Source: Pandoraea bronchicola (lineage in GTDB: Bacteria > Pseudomonadota > Gammaproteobacteria > Burkholderiales > Burkholderiaceae). Taken from it: a DNA stretch of 64,000 nucleotides. The stretch spans positions 124,001 to 188,000 of the forward strand of contig NZ_CABPST010000003.1 in NCBI RefSeq assembly GCF_902459805.1. Reading direction: 5' to 3'. Positions 44,336 to 54,203 of this stretch are shown piece after piece (the stretch's first letter is position 1; each line of letters starts with the position of its first letter). The notes beneath the pieces were generated by a model, which saw only the letters and a list, made by a program, of their open reading frames with translations, did no database searches and had not been told where the DNA came from. Made by a program: the position numbers and the translations under genes.

Positions 44336-44363
44336 AAAAAACCCCGCTGAAGCGGGGTTTTTT
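44336..44363. terminator. Bidirectional terminator between cobD-like and rsgA
   Basis: AAAAAACCCCGC-TGAA-GCGGGGTTTTTT serves both convergent genes. Confidence 0.93.
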
Positions 44364-44389
44364 GTTGCGGGTCGGGGTAGGGAGAAGCG

Positions 44390-45331
44390 TCAGTAAGGAA
44401 TCTGTTGCTCCGACTCGTGAACGAGCTGCGCATACAGCGCGTGCCGCTGCTGCGAGATTTGTCCGTCGGCGACGGCTTCGAGAATGGCGCAACCCGGCTC
44501 TTTCAGGTGATGGCAGTTGTAGAACCGGCACCCAGTAAGCAGTGGACGAAACTCGGGGAATGCGCGCTCCAACGCCCCCTCTTTGAGGTGATGCAGACCG
44601 AACTCCTGAAAGCCCGGCGAATCAATGAGCAGGCCGCCTTCGGGCAGATGGAAGATGCGCGTGAAGGTGGTCGTGTGCTTACCGGAGTTCAACACCGTGG
44701 AGATTTCACGGGTCGCGGCATCGGCATCGGGTACAACGAGGTTCACGAGGCTGGACTTGCCCATGCCGGACTGTCCAAGCAGCAGCGATGCCTGATGTGC
44801 GAGACGCGGCAGCAGCAACGCCTTCGCCGTTTCCGGATCGGCGCGCACGGACAGCTCCAGCACCTCATAACCCAGCGCGCGATACGGCGCCAGACGCTCA
44901 CGTGCCGTGGGCAGGGCGTCGGTCACATCGGTCTTGTTGAGGACGATCAGCGGCCGCAACGCATTGGCTTCTGCCGCAACGAGCGCGCGGCCCAGCAGAT
45001 CTTCGCTGAAGTACGGCTCGGTCGCCAGCATGATGACCAACTGGTCGATGTTGGCCGCGAAGAGCTTGCTTTTGAACTGGTCCGAACGATAGAGCAAATT
45101 GCGTCGCGGCAGAATCTCTTCGATGACCCCCTGATCGCCGGTGCGCGCCCAGGCAACTTCGTCGCCTACCGCTATTTCGCTCTTCTTGCCGCGCGGAAAG
45201 CACAGCACCGTCTCGCCATCGTCAGCTTCCACCACGTAGTGACGGCCGTGGGCTGCAGCCACGCGGCCGTGGCGTCGTTCCTGTGCGGTCGTCTCGACCG
45301 GCGTGGCTCCCCCCTTGCTGCTTCGCTTCAT
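44390..45331 (-). CDS. rsgA: Small ribosomal subunit biogenesis GTPase RsgA
   Basis: A 313-residue circularly permuted GTPase that acts late in 30S maturation. OB-fold N-terminus ([20 protein letters not shown]), then G4 LNKTD, then G1 [13 protein letters not shown] and G3 DSPGFQEF in the permuted order, and a C-terminal zinc knuckle with C-x5-C-H-H-x5-C ([15 protein letters not shown]). It overlaps the stop of the M48 protease gene by 4 bases (ATGA). Confidence 0.97.
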   Translation of the reverse strand: MKRSSKGGATPVETTAQERRHGRVAAAHGRHYVVEADDGETVLCFPRGKKSEIAVGDEVAWARTGDQGVIEEILPRRNLLYRSDQFKSKLFAANIDQLVIMLATEPYFSEDLLGRALVAAEANALRPLIVLNKTDVTDALPTARERLAPYRALGYEVLELSVRADPETAKALLLPRLAHQASLLLGQSGMGKSSLVNLVVPDADAATREISTVLNSGKHTTTFTRIFHLPEGGLLIDSPGFQEFGLHHLKEGALERAFPEFRPLLTGCRFYNCHHLKEPGCAILEAVADGQISQQRHALYAQLVHESEQQIPY

Positions 45332-46575
45332 GCGTGCCCCAGCAGACGGTCGATACGCTGGGATGCAGGCGGATGCGAGTAATAGAACGCGGTATAGACG
45401 GGGTCGGGCGTCAGCGTCGACGCGTTGTCCTGGTACAGCTTCACGAGGGCGTTGACCAGATCGCTGGCTTGCGTCTGGCTGGCGGCAAAGGCGTCGGCCT
45501 CAAACTCATGTTTGCGAGACGTCAGGCTACTCAGCGGGCTCGCGAAGAAGCCGAACACCGGCAGCACAAGGAAGAACAGCACCAGTGCCAGCGCATTGTT
45601 GCTGCCGGTCATCGACGGCATCACCCCGAGTTCGGTGTAGAACCAAGTGCGTCCGGCCAGCCACCCTAGCAGGGCGAGGAACGCCAGCGACAACGCGAAG
45701 GCGACGATCAGACGCTTTGTGATGTGGCGACGCTTGAAGTGTCCCAGCTCGTGCGCCAACACGGCTTCGATTTCTGCGGGCGAGAGGCGCTCGATCAGCG
45801 TGTCGAAGAACACGATCCGCTTGGCGCGGCCGAAGCCGCTGAAGTAGGCATTGCCGTGCGCCGAGCGTTTCGAGCCGTCCATCACAAAGAGTCCGCGGGC
45901 CGCGAAACCGCAGCGCTGCATCAGTCCTTCGATGCGCTGTGCCAGCGATGTGTCCGAGAGTGGCTCGAACTTGTTGAACATCGGTGCGATGACGTGCGGG
46001 AAGATGAACTGTACGAACAAATTGAAGGCGACCCAGACGATCCACGCGTACAGCCACCACAGCGGCCCAGCGCGTTCCATCAGCCACAGCACGACGAAGA
46101 GCAGCGGCAGCCCGAGCACGACGCCGACGGCTGTGCCCTTGATCATGTCGACGATGAACAGCCCGAGCGACATGCGGTTGAAGCCGAAACGCTGTTCGAT
46201 CACAAATTGCCGGACGTAAGTGAAGGGCAGGTCGACGAGGCCGGAAATCAGCAAGACGGCGGCAATCAGCGCGATCTGGCCCACATAGCCTTCACCGAGC
46301 CATTCCGAAATGCCGATATGCAGCAGGTTCAGTCCGCCGAGCAGCGTGAATGCGACGAGCAGCACCGCCTGAGCGAAGATCTCCGCCATGCCCAGACGCG
46401 TCCGGGCGACCGTGTAATCGGCGGCGCGCTGGTGATCGGTCAGCGTGATCGTGTCGGCGAATCGCTCGGGGACGGCGGCTCGGTGGGCGACCACATGGCG
46501 AACCTGACGGGCGGCCAGCCAGAGCTTGGTCATGACCATCGCCAGCAGGAAGATCACGAAGAGATAAGTGAACAT
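45328..46575 (-). CDS. M48-family membrane zinc metalloprotease (Ste24-like)
   Basis: 415 residues with about seven membrane helices. The zinc site is [12 protein letters not shown] (near residue 275), with the third ligand in HEFEADAFA (near 350). The [20 protein letters not shown] segment before the zinc site is typical of Ste24/CAAX protease-like enzymes rather than HtpX. It likely degrades or processes membrane proteins. ATG 46575 lacks a strong ribosome site; the frame is open far upstream but the family N-terminus ([18 protein letters not shown]) fixes the start. Cotranscribed with rsgA. Confidence 0.92.
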   Translation of the reverse strand: MFTYLFVIFLLAMVMTKLWLAARQVRHVVAHRAAVPERFADTITLTDHQRAADYTVARTRLGMAEIFAQAVLLVAFTLLGGLNLLHIGISEWLGEGYVGQIALIAAVLLISGLVDLPFTYVRQFVIEQRFGFNRMSLGLFIVDMIKGTAVGVVLGLPLLFVVLWLMERAGPLWWLYAWIVWVAFNLFVQFIFPHVIAPMFNKFEPLSDTSLAQRIEGLMQRCGFAARGLFVMDGSKRSAHGNAYFSGFGRAKRIVFFDTLIERLSPAEIEAVLAHELGHFKRRHITKRLIVAFALSLAFLALLGWLAGRTWFYTELGVMPSMTGSNNALALVLFFLVLPVFGFFASPLSSLTSRKHEFEADAFAASQTQASDLVNALVKLYQDNASTLTPDPVYTAFYYSHPPASQRIDRLLGHA

Positions 46576-46677
46576 GCGCTTTAGGAGAATCTGAAGTATG
46601 CGAGAATTATAAGTTCTTTCGACCGGCCAGGCGCCGTGCCGGTCGCCCATCGGTGTGTTTTCCAGAGTCTTCCGATC

Positions 46678-47316
46678 ATGTCTGTCATTCCGTCCCAAAA
46701 TCCCACGTCTGCCGCTGCCGAGACGACGCTCGCACGCGCCGAGTTCAATTTGGTCTGGCTCGACATGGAAATGACGGGTTTGCAGCCCGATAGCGACCGG
46801 ATCATCGAGGTGGCGGTCGTCGTCACGGATTCTGCGCTGACGCGTCGCATCGAGGGGCCGGTCTTCGCGATCCATCAGTCGGACGCCACGCTCGATGGCA
46901 TGGACGACTGGAACAAGTCGACGCACGGGCGTTCGGGCCTGATCGACCGCGTGAAGGCTTCGACCGTCGACGAAGCGTCGGCCGAAGCCCAGTTGATCGA
47001 GTTCCTGTCCCAATATGTACCGCCGAACAAGTCACCAATGTGCGGCAACTCGATCTGTCAGGATCGCCGCTTCATGGCACGTTACATGCCCAAGCTCGAG
47101 GCGTTCTTCCACTACCGGAATCTGGACGTCAGCACGCTCAAGGAGTTGTGCCGCCGCTGGGAGCCGACGATCTACAAGGGCTTTACCAAGCGCGCGGCCC
47201 ACACGGCGTTGGCCGACATTCACGAGTCGATCGATGAATTGGTGTACTACCGCGAGCATTTCCTGAAGACGGCCGTGCCCGGCGCATCAGACGCCACGAC
47301 ATCGGCCCAGGTTTGA
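46678..47316 (+). CDS. orn: Oligoribonuclease
   Basis: 212 residues; essential 3'-5' exonuclease that degrades 2-5 nt RNAs including pGpG from c-di-GMP breakdown. DEDDh motifs: [22 protein letters not shown] and [14 protein letters not shown] 46678 gives a 30-residue tail before the first motif. Divergent from the M48 protease gene. It is functionally linked to the diguanylate cyclase at 55387 only through general c-di-GMP metabolism. Confidence 0.97.
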   Translation: MSVIPSQNPTSAAAETTLARAEFNLVWLDMEMTGLQPDSDRIIEVAVVVTDSALTRRIEGPVFAIHQSDATLDGMDDWNKSTHGRSGLIDRVKASTVDEASAEAQLIEFLSQYVPPNKSPMCGNSICQDRRFMARYMPKLEAFFHYRNLDVSTLKELCRRWEPTIYKGFTKRAAHTALADIHESIDELVYYREHFLKTAVPGASDATTSAQV

Positions 47317-47330
47317 TGTCTGAAGTATGA

Positions 47331-47360
47331 AAAAAACGCCAGCGAAACCGCTGGCGTTTT
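47331..47360. terminator. Bidirectional terminator between orn and mog
   Basis: AACGCCAGCG/CGCTGGCGTT with an A run on the left and TTTTGTTTT on the right, between convergent genes. Confidence 0.92.
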
Positions 47361-47409
47361 GTTTTGGGTCACGGAATCGGATGGCCCGGAAATTCAGGCT
47401 GGCGGACTG

Positions 47410-48030
47410 TCACACCGATTTCGGTGCGCGAATCGCGCTCTTGGGGCGGAACGCCTTGCAGATGCCTTCGTTGGTCTCGATGTAGGGGCCGCCAATCAGG
47501 TCGATGCAGTACGGCACGGCGGCGAAAATACCAGGTACGACGGATTTGCCGTCTGCGTCGCGCAGTCCTTCGAGCGTTTCCCTGATCGACTTGGGTTGTC
47601 CGGGCAGATTGATGATGAGGGCAGCGTGGTTTGCCGTCTCGCGAATCACGGCCACCTGACGCGACAGGATCGCCGTCGGCACAAAGCGCAGACTGATCTG
47701 GCGCATCTGTTCGCCGAATCCGGGCATTTCCTTTGTGCCTGCCCGCAGCGTGGCTTCCGGCGTGACATCGCGCCGCGCCGGCCCGGTGCCGCCGGTCGTG
47801 AGCACCAGATCGCACGCCAGGGTGTCGACAAGGTCGATCAGCGTGGCGGTGATGCCATCGGCGTCGTCAGGAATCAGGCGGGTTTCGGCCACCCATGGCG
47901 AGACGAGGGCGCCGCCAAGCCATTCCTGAAGTGCCGGGATGCCCAGATCCTCATAGGTGCCCTGGCTCGCCCGGTCGCTGATCGAGACGAGACCTACGCG
48001 GAGTTCGTCCGGATGTGAGCGGGCGACCAT
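47410..48030 (-). CDS. mog: Molybdopterin adenylyltransferase
   Basis: 206 residues; activates molybdopterin with ATP before molybdenum insertion. RVGLVSISDRASQGTYEDLG is the MogA start, LTTGGTGPARRDVTPEAT the substrate-binding signature and LIINLPGQPKSIRETLEG the closing motif. Its ATG overlaps the stop of darP (ATGA), so the two are translationally coupled. Confidence 0.96.
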   Translation of the reverse strand: MVARSHPDELRVGLVSISDRASQGTYEDLGIPALQEWLGGALVSPWVAETRLIPDDADGITATLIDLVDTLACDLVLTTGGTGPARRDVTPEATLRAGTKEMPGFGEQMRQISLRFVPTAILSRQVAVIRETANHAALIINLPGQPKSIRETLEGLRDADGKSVVPGIFAAVPYCIDLIGGPYIETNEGICKAFRPKSAIRAPKSV

Positions 48031-48638
48031 CAGTCTTCCTCGCGGGTCGGGAATTCCGGCAGATCGTTATCGGCATCTTCCGAAGATTCGGCAGTGCTGG
48101 ACGATCCCGTGCCCAGCAGATCCTTGAGGGCCTGAAACAGTTCGCGGAAGGCCTTGGGCGGCTTTTGCGCGGCCTGCTCGCGACGTGCGTTGCGCACCAG
48201 CGTGCGCAGTTGCTGGGCGTCGGCTTCCGGGTGCTGGGAGAGCAGTTCGGTGAGGGCCTCGTCCTTGGCCAGCAGGCGTTCGCGCCAGCGTTCGAGGGCG
48301 TGCAGTTTGGCCGTTTCTGCCTTCGAGACGCCGTTGATGATGTCCAGGGCGCGGCGAATCGCCTCGACTTCCGACTCGTCCAGGGTGCGCATTTGTTTGC
48401 CGACGTACTGCATTTGGCGGCGGCGGCCTTCATGCGCGGTAATCTTGCGGCAGTCCCGGACGGCGCGTTCGAGGTTTTCGGGCATGGGGACGCGGGCGAG
48501 CGCGTCCTTGCCAAGGTTGACCAGTTCTTCACCCAGATCCTGCAGGGCATGCGACTCGCGCTTGCGCTGGGATTTGCTCGGGACTTCGTCGGCGAGCTCG
48601 CTGTGGGCGATACGGTTAAAGCGTTGAATGTGCGTCAT
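48030..48638 (-). CDS. darP: Ribosome biogenesis factor DarP (YjgA, DUF615)
   Basis: 202 residues, highly charged and helical; associates with late 50S precursors. The conserved start [20 protein letters not shown] and [20 protein letters not shown] identify the family; the C-terminus is an acidic tail ([14 protein letters not shown]). ATG 48638 is chosen over the open frame upstream because the family start follows. Divergent from pmbA, an arrangement conserved in proteobacteria. Confidence 0.94.
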   Translation of the reverse strand: MTHIQRFNRIAHSELADEVPSKSQRKRESHALQDLGEELVNLGKDALARVPMPENLERAVRDCRKITAHEGRRRQMQYVGKQMRTLDESEVEAIRRALDIINGVSKAETAKLHALERWRERLLAKDEALTELLSQHPEADAQQLRTLVRNARREQAAQKPPKAFRELFQALKDLLGTGSSSTAESSEDADNDLPEFPTREED

Positions 48639-48753
48639 GGGCGCTATTGTAACGCGGCGCGCGCCGTCCAAATAGTTGCTGGGCCCACGCACGACGGTGC
48701 GCAAGTCGCGCTAAGATGGCGGTTCCTATTCAGCCACTGACCGAATCGCGCAG

Positions 48754-50112
48754 ATGTCCCAAGCGACCCAGCACTTCACGCATACCCAGGATCAACTCAA
48801 GGAAATCGTCAGCGACGTATTGCAGTACGCCCGTTCGCTCGGCGCAACCGATGCGGCGGCCGAGATCTCCGAGGGCGACGGTCTGTCGGTCTCGGTGCGG
48901 CGCGGCAAGGTCGAGACCATCGAGCGCAACCGCGACAAGCTCGTGGGTGTCACGGTCTTCATCGGCCAGCGCCGCGGCAACGCCAGCACGTCCGACTTCT
49001 CCCGCAAGGCATTGCACGACACGGTCGATGCCGCCTTCAACATTGCGCGTTTCACTGCGGAGGACGATTGTGCCGGGCTCGCCGAGTCCGAGCTGCTGGA
49101 AATGCATCCGCAGGACCTGTCGCTGTTTCACCCGTGGCGTATCACTGCCGACGAAGCGGTTGAGCTGGCGCGTCTTGCCGAGAAGGCGGCGCTCGATGTG
49201 AGTCCGGTCATCCGGAATTCCGAGGGCGCCAGCGTGTCGGCCCAGCATTCGCAGTTCATGCTGGGGACAACGCGTGGTTTCCTCTCGGGCTATCCGTATT
49301 CGCGCCATTACCTGTCGGTCTCGCCCATCGCCGGTTCGGGCAGCCATATGCAGCGTGACGATTGGTATTCGTCCAAGCGTGCCGCCGGGGATCTGGCGTC
49401 GCCCGAAGCGGTTGGCCGCTATGCCGCCGAACGTGCGCTGGCTCGCCTGCATGCCCGCAAGCTCTCCACACGCAAATGCGCGGTGCTGTTCGAGGCACCG
49501 CTCGCCGCCGGTCTGTTGGGGGCGTTCGTGCAGGGCGTGAGCGGTGGCGCGCTGTACCGTAAGGCCACATTCCTTGTCGACACGCTGGGCAAGCCGGTGT
49601 TTGCCGACCACGTGGGTATTCATGAAGATCCGCATGTGCCGCGCGCCATGGGCAGCGCCCCGTACGACGAGGAAGGCGTGAAGACGCGTGCCCGCGATGT
49701 CGTGAGCGACGGCGTGGTGCAGGGGTACTTCCTTTCGACGTACTCGGCCCGCAAGCTCGGTATGCAGACGACTGGCAACGCTGGCGGCTCGCATAACCTG
49801 CGCATGTACAGCAAGCTCACGGCACCGACCGACGATTTCCGGGCGATGTTGCGCAAGCTGGGCACGGGCCTGCTCGTCACCGAACTGATGGGGCAGGGCG
49901 TGAACTACGTGACGGGTGACTATTCGCGGGGCGCGTCGGGCTTCTGGGTCGAGAACGGTGAGATTCAGTACCCGGTCGAGGAGATCACGCTGGCGGGCAA
50001 CCTGAATGACATGTTCCGCCAGATCGTTGCCATCGGGGCCGACACGCTCGTGCGCGGCACCAAGGAAGTCGGATCAATCCTGATTGAGCAAATGACCGTC
50101 GCCGGTCATTGA
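48754..50112 (+). CDS. pmbA: Metalloprotease PmbA/TldE
   Basis: 452 residues; TldE half of the TldD/TldE protease that processes modified peptides and degrades CcdA. ISEGDGLSVSVRRGKVETIE lies near the N-terminus, and the C-terminal half has NAGGSHNLRM, ELMGQGVNYVTGDYSRGASG and EITLAGNLNDMF. TldE itself lacks the HExxxH zinc motif, as here; TldD is not in the window. Confidence 0.96.
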   Translation: MSQATQHFTHTQDQLKEIVSDVLQYARSLGATDAAAEISEGDGLSVSVRRGKVETIERNRDKLVGVTVFIGQRRGNASTSDFSRKALHDTVDAAFNIARFTAEDDCAGLAESELLEMHPQDLSLFHPWRITADEAVELARLAEKAALDVSPVIRNSEGASVSAQHSQFMLGTTRGFLSGYPYSRHYLSVSPIAGSGSHMQRDDWYSSKRAAGDLASPEAVGRYAAERALARLHARKLSTRKCAVLFEAPLAAGLLGAFVQGVSGGALYRKATFLVDTLGKPVFADHVGIHEDPHVPRAMGSAPYDEEGVKTRARDVVSDGVVQGYFLSTYSARKLGMQTTGNAGGSHNLRMYSKLTAPTDDFRAMLRKLGTGLLVTELMGQGVNYVTGDYSRGASGFWVENGEIQYPVEEITLAGNLNDMFRQIVAIGADTLVRGTKEVGSILIEQMTVAGH

Positions 50113-50126
50113 TGCTGCAAAAAGGC

Positions 50127-50166
50127 GTTATGGCGCGATAAACGCGTTGCATTTATGCGCCATAAC
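50127..50166. repeat. 15-base-pair hairpin after pmbA
   Basis: GTTATGGCGC/GCGCCATAAC, continued inside by ATAAA/TTTAT with one bulged base. Stable, but without a T run; it begins 15 bases after the pmbA stop. Confidence 0.5.
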
Positions 50167-50224
50167 GGGGCAAAAACCCATTTGCCATGTCCGGCGCAGG
50201 CAGTTTGCGTTATGCTTAGGAGTT

Positions 50225-50246
50225 TTCTTAAGCCGTGGCTTAAGAA
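50225..50246. promoter_or_regulatory. Perfect palindrome upstream of the liv operon
   Basis: TTCTTAAGCC-GT-GGCTTAAGAA, 10-base arms with a 2-base centre, about 85 bases before the liv binding-protein gene. Good candidate for an operator. Confidence 0.5.
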
Positions 50247-50270
50247 CGGACACGGTAGTTAGGGTTAATG

Positions 50271-50291
50271 GGCGCGCTCATAAGGCGCGCC
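50271..50291 (+). promoter_or_regulatory. Leader hairpin of the liv operon
   Basis: GGCGCGC-N7-GCGCGCC, followed by TTCT. It lies about 40 bases before the start codon and would form in the mRNA leader. Confidence 0.45.
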
Positions 50292-50331
50292 TTCTCATAA
50301 CTAGAGACTAGGTATTGGAGGAAGAGGACTC

Positions 50332-51483
50332 ATGAAAAGCACCATGACCAAGTTGCTGAGCGCGCTTGTCGCTACGGGGATGGTGGCTGCGGCCCACGCA
50401 GCCGATCTGAAGATTGGCGTGGCCGAAGCACTGTCGGGCGGTGCTGCGCAGTATGGCGCAGCCATCAAGAATGGTTTCCAGCTTGCTGCTGACGAAATCA
50501 ACGCCGCTGGCGGCATCAATGGCAACAAGCTCGTACTGCAGGTCGAAGATGAGCAGGGCAAGAAGGAAGAGGCGATCAACGTCTTCAAGAAGCTGATCTT
50601 CCAGGACAAGGTGCTCATGGTGTTCGGCCCGACGCTGTCGAACTCGGCACAGGCTGCCGATCCGATCGCGCAAGCCGGTAAGACGGTGGCGTTCGGTACG
50701 TCGAATACGGCCGACGGCATTACGTCGATCGGCGACTTCATCTTCCGCAATTCGGTGACGGAAGCCGACGTGCTGCCGGAGACCATCAAGGTCGCGGCCA
50801 AGCACACGGGCATCAAGAAGGTCGCGGTGCTGTACGGCAACGACGACGTGTTCACCAAGAGCGGCTATGACAACTTCAAGAAGGCGCTCGAGGATCTGAA
50901 GATTCCGGTCACGACGACCGAGACGTTCGCCAAGGGCGACGTGGACTTCAAGGCGCAGCTCACGAAGATCAAGGCGAGCAACCCGGACGCGATCGTGCTG
51001 TCGGCGCTGATCGCCGAGGGCGCGCCGATCATGGTGCAGGCGCGTCAACTGGGCATCAACGTGCCGTTCATTGGCGGCAACGGTATGAACTCGGTGAAGG
51101 TGTTCGATCTGGCCAAGGGCAGCTCGGACGGCCTGTGGGTGGGTAGCCCGTGGTCGATCGAGAACAACACGCCGGCCAACACCAAGTTCATCGGTGCCTA
51201 CAAGGCGAAGTACAACGTGGCTCCGGATCAGTTCGCAGCGCAGGCATATGACGCGATGTATATCGCGGCGGGTGCGATCAAGAACGTGAAGATCTCGGGC
51301 AACCTGGAAGCTGACCGCAAGGCACTGCGCGACGCGCTGCCGAAGGTTACGCACGAAGGTGCTACGGGCAAGTTTGCGTTCCGTCAGGCCATGGGCAAGA
51401 ACGGCAAGCCGGCCGGCTACGATGCACAACAGGCACCGATCGTCAGTGTGACGAAGGGTGGCAAGTACGTCATCGAGAAGTAA
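50332..51483 (+). CDS. Branched-chain amino acid ABC transporter binding protein (LivJ/LivK type)
   Basis: 383 residues. A signal peptide ending AAAHAA precedes DLKIGVAEALSGGAAQYGAA, the ligand-binding entry; QVEDEQGKKEEAINVFKKLI and VAVLYGNDDVFTKSGYDNF are characteristic of the type I periplasmic binding fold. GAGGACTC precedes the ATG. First gene of a five-gene operon; the 130-base gap to livH contains a hairpin. Ligand (Leu/Ile/Val or another amino acid) is not certain. Confidence 0.94.
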   Translation: MKSTMTKLLSALVATGMVAAAHAADLKIGVAEALSGGAAQYGAAIKNGFQLAADEINAAGGINGNKLVLQVEDEQGKKEEAINVFKKLIFQDKVLMVFGPTLSNSAQAADPIAQAGKTVAFGTSNTADGITSIGDFIFRNSVTEADVLPETIKVAAKHTGIKKVAVLYGNDDVFTKSGYDNFKKALEDLKIPVTTTETFAKGDVDFKAQLTKIKASNPDAIVLSALIAEGAPIMVQARQLGINVPFIGGNGMNSVKVFDLAKGSSDGLWVGSPWSIENNTPANTKFIGAYKAKYNVAPDQFAAQAYDAMYIAAGAIKNVKISGNLEADRKALRDALPKVTHEGATGKFAFRQAMGKNGKPAGYDAQQAPIVSVTKGGKYVIEK

Positions 51484-51512
51484 GCAGCCCGGCAGTACTT
51501 GAAGAAGTCCGC

Positions 51513-51544
51513 ATGGGCGTAGGGCCGAAAGGCGCTACGCCCAT
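51513..51544 (+). repeat. Intercistronic hairpin between binding protein and livH
   Basis: ATGGGCGTAG/CTACGCCCAT enclosing GCC-GAAA-GGC. There is no T run. It may stabilise the upstream mRNA or partially terminate, which would give excess binding protein. Confidence 0.5.
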
Positions 51545-51613
51545 CGGCGTTTCTGGCGCACGGCGTACCCCCTTACGGCGCGTGCCTCCGTCCCTCAGGC
51601 TGGAATACACACC

Positions 51614-52495
51614 ATGCTGGAACAGCAACTCGTCAACGCGCTCTCCCTAGGGTGCGTGTACGCCTTGTTCGCGCTCGGGTTCACACTCGTGTTCGGCATT
51701 CTTGGCGTTATCAATCTTTCGCACGGCGCGGTCTTCATGGTCGGCGCCTATGCGGCGCTGCAAGCCGTCGTGCGCCTTCATCTGCCGCTGTGGGCGGCCA
51801 TCCTGACGGCGGTGATCGTTGCCGGTCTGCTTGGCTTGCTCATCGACGTGCTGGTGCTCAAGCCGTTGCGCAAACGCGGCGCGCCTCACCTGATCCCGAT
51901 GATCGCCACCATTGGCGTGGGCATTTTGCTCAACAACGGTGTGCAGGGCATCTTCGGTGCGGAGAATCTGCGTTTCCCGTACGACGTCGTGTCGCAAGAG
52001 ACCCTTACGGTCGCTGGCGTTCACATGACCGTACTCGAACTCGCGATCATCTTCATCTCGTTTGCGCTCATGGCCGTGCTCATCACCACGATCAAGAAGA
52101 CGCAACTGGGTCGCGCGCTGCGAGCCATTGCCGAATCGCCGAAGGCGGCTTACCTGCTCGGGATCAACGTCGAGGGCCTGTTCCTGGCGACGTCGTTCGC
52201 AGCGGCCGGCCTGGGCGGTATGGCGGGTGTGCTGATCGGGCTGTACTCCAACGCGGTATTCCCGCTGATGGGGCAACCGATGCTGCACAAGGGTATTGCG
52301 GTGATCATTCTGGGCGGTATGGGCGACATTCGTGGCGCGATGATCGGAGGCTTGTTCCTGGGCTTTGCCGAGGTCATGTCGGTCGCGTACATCGGTTCGA
52401 ACATGCGCGACGCTGTGGCGTTCGGCCTGCTGTTCCTGATCCTGCTGGTGCGTCCGCAGGGGTTGTTCGGCAAAGTGCTCGAACGCAAAGCGTAA
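51614..52495 (+). CDS. livH: Branched-chain amino acid ABC permease LivH
   Basis: 293 residues, about eight helices. MLEQQLVNALSLGCVYALFA and GINVEGLFLATSFAAAGLGG match LivH; the EAA-like coupling loop is near GRALRAIAESPKAAYLLGIN. It forms the heterodimeric channel with LivM. The ribosome site is weak (GGAA), so translation may be lower than that of the binding protein. Confidence 0.95.
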   Translation: MLEQQLVNALSLGCVYALFALGFTLVFGILGVINLSHGAVFMVGAYAALQAVVRLHLPLWAAILTAVIVAGLLGLLIDVLVLKPLRKRGAPHLIPMIATIGVGILLNNGVQGIFGAENLRFPYDVVSQETLTVAGVHMTVLELAIIFISFALMAVLITTIKKTQLGRALRAIAESPKAAYLLGINVEGLFLATSFAAAGLGGMAGVLIGLYSNAVFPLMGQPMLHKGIAVIILGGMGDIRGAMIGGLFLGFAEVMSVAYIGSNMRDAVAFGLLFLILLVRPQGLFGKVLERKA

Positions 52496-52508
52496 TCACG
52501 GGGGCGCA

Positions 52509-53384
52509 ATGGACTGGTTCAATAATTTCTGGGCGGTTTACAGCAATCTGGTGCTGACTCTTGGCACCAATGCGCTGCTGGCCCTGTCGATTTACCTCAC
52601 GCTCTCGTGCGGCATGCTGGCCATGGCCAACGCGGCGTTCATGGGCATTGGTGCGTATACCGCCGCGTTGCTCACGATGAACTACGACACGCCGTTTGCG
52701 GTGTCGCTCGCGGGTGGCATGGCTGCGCCGGCGCTTGTCGCGTTCATCATCGGCAAGCCGACGCTGCGTCTGTCGGGCGTGTATCTGGCGATGGCGACGC
52801 TTGGCTTCGGCGAAGTCGTGCGTGTGCTGATTCTCAATACCGAAGACTTGACGGGGGGGGCGCTTGGCCTGAACGGCATTCCTCAGCTCACGCAGTGGTG
52901 GCACGTGGCGGGGGCAGTCGTGATCGTTCTTGCCGTGCTGTGGCGACTGCGCCGCTCCAAGGTTGGCCGAGCCTTCGAGGCCATCAAGGAAGACGAGACC
53001 GCCGCGGGCCTCATGGGCATCAACGTCACGGGTTACAAGATGCTGGCGTTTGTGCTGGGGGCGGTGCTTGCCGGGTTGGCAGGGGCGCTCAATGCGCATC
53101 TGACGTTCTTCATCGGGCCTAACGAGTTTGGTTTCGACCGTGGCGTCGAGATTCTGACCATGGCAATTCTTGGCGGTATCAACGGTCTGGTGGGCCCGGT
53201 ACTGGGCAGCACGATTCTCACGTTGTTGCCTGAGTTGCTGCGCGCGTTCAATGACTTCCGCCTTGTGGTCAACGGCCTGATCCTGGTGTTGATCGTGCTG
53301 TTCTTGCCCAAGGGTATCTGGGATCCGATGCGATTTCGCCGTTGGTTCCGTGCCGACAAGGCGCGTTCGGCCTCTTCCACGTAA
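52509..53384 (+). CDS. livM: Branched-chain amino acid ABC permease LivM
   Basis: 291 residues, about eight helices. LSCGMLAMANAAFMGIGAY near residue 32 and GRAFEAIKEDETAAGLMGIN (coupling loop) identify LivM. GGGGGCG precedes the ATG by three bases; the gap to livH is 13 bases. It is shorter than E. coli LivM, which has an N-terminal extension, but usual for this clade. Confidence 0.95.
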   Translation: MDWFNNFWAVYSNLVLTLGTNALLALSIYLTLSCGMLAMANAAFMGIGAYTAALLTMNYDTPFAVSLAGGMAAPALVAFIIGKPTLRLSGVYLAMATLGFGEVVRVLILNTEDLTGGALGLNGIPQLTQWWHVAGAVVIVLAVLWRLRRSKVGRAFEAIKEDETAAGLMGINVTGYKMLAFVLGAVLAGLAGALNAHLTFFIGPNEFGFDRGVEILTMAILGGINGLVGPVLGSTILTLLPELLRAFNDFRLVVNGLILVLIVLFLPKGIWDPMRFRRWFRADKARSASST

Positions 53385-53402
53385 GCGGACGGGGGACACG
53401 AC

Positions 53403-54203
53403 ATGCTAAAGCTTTCCAATATTTCCAAACGATTCGGTGGATTGCACGTTCTGCAGGACGTGAACATTGAGGTGCCGCAAGGCACCATCTTCGGCCTGAT
53501 TGGCCCGAACGGTGCGGGTAAGACGACGGTATTCAACCTGATTACCGGCCTGTTGCAGCCGACTGGCGGCAGCATCACGTTTGGCGGTGAGAGTCTTGTG
53601 GGGCAGAAGCCGCACAAGATCACGCAGCGGGGCATTGCCCGCACGTTCCAGAACATCCGCATCTTCAAGGAGATGACGCTGATCGAGAACGTGGTCGTTG
53701 GCATGCACCGCCATCTTTCCTATGGCCCGGCCGGCTTGTTGCTCTCGCTGCCGGGTTTCCGGGAGATGGAGAAGCGTTCGCGCGAGCGCGCCCATGAATT
53801 GCTTTCGTGGGTGAAGCTCGATCACAAGGCGTACGACATTGCGGACAACCTCTCGTACGGCGACCAGCGCAAGCTTGAGCTGGCGCGGGCACTTGCGACG
53901 GAGCCCAAGTTATTGCTGCTTGACGAGCCGGTGGCGGGCATGAACACGGGCGAGAAGGTGGATCTCATGAGTGAGATCGAAAACATCAAGGCGCGTGGTT
54001 ACACGATCTTCATGATCGAGCACGACATGCGTTTCGTGATGGGCCTGTGCGAACGTATCGCGGTGCTGAACTTCGGCCGCATCATTGCCGAAGGTAAGCC
54101 TGACGAGATCAAGCACAACCCGCAGGTCATTGAAGCTTATCTTGGTCGTGATGACGACGACGATGCGGCTGCGCTTGCGGCTGGCGCGGAGGACAAGGCA
54201 TGA
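53403..54203 (+). CDS. livG: Branched-chain amino acid ABC ATPase LivG
   Basis: 266 residues. Walker A GPNGAGKTT, signature LSYGDQRKLELARAL, Walker B LLLLDEPVAGM and the switch His in FMIEHDMRFV. The C-terminal extension ends in an acidic stretch (RDDDDDAAALAAGAED). It overlaps livF by 4 bases. Confidence 0.96.
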   Translation: MLKLSNISKRFGGLHVLQDVNIEVPQGTIFGLIGPNGAGKTTVFNLITGLLQPTGGSITFGGESLVGQKPHKITQRGIARTFQNIRIFKEMTLIENVVVGMHRHLSYGPAGLLLSLPGFREMEKRSRERAHELLSWVKLDHKAYDIADNLSYGDQRKLELARALATEPKLLLLDEPVAGMNTGEKVDLMSEIENIKARGYTIFMIEHDMRFVMGLCERIAVLNFGRIIAEGKPDEIKHNPQVIEAYLGRDDDDDAAALAAGAEDKA

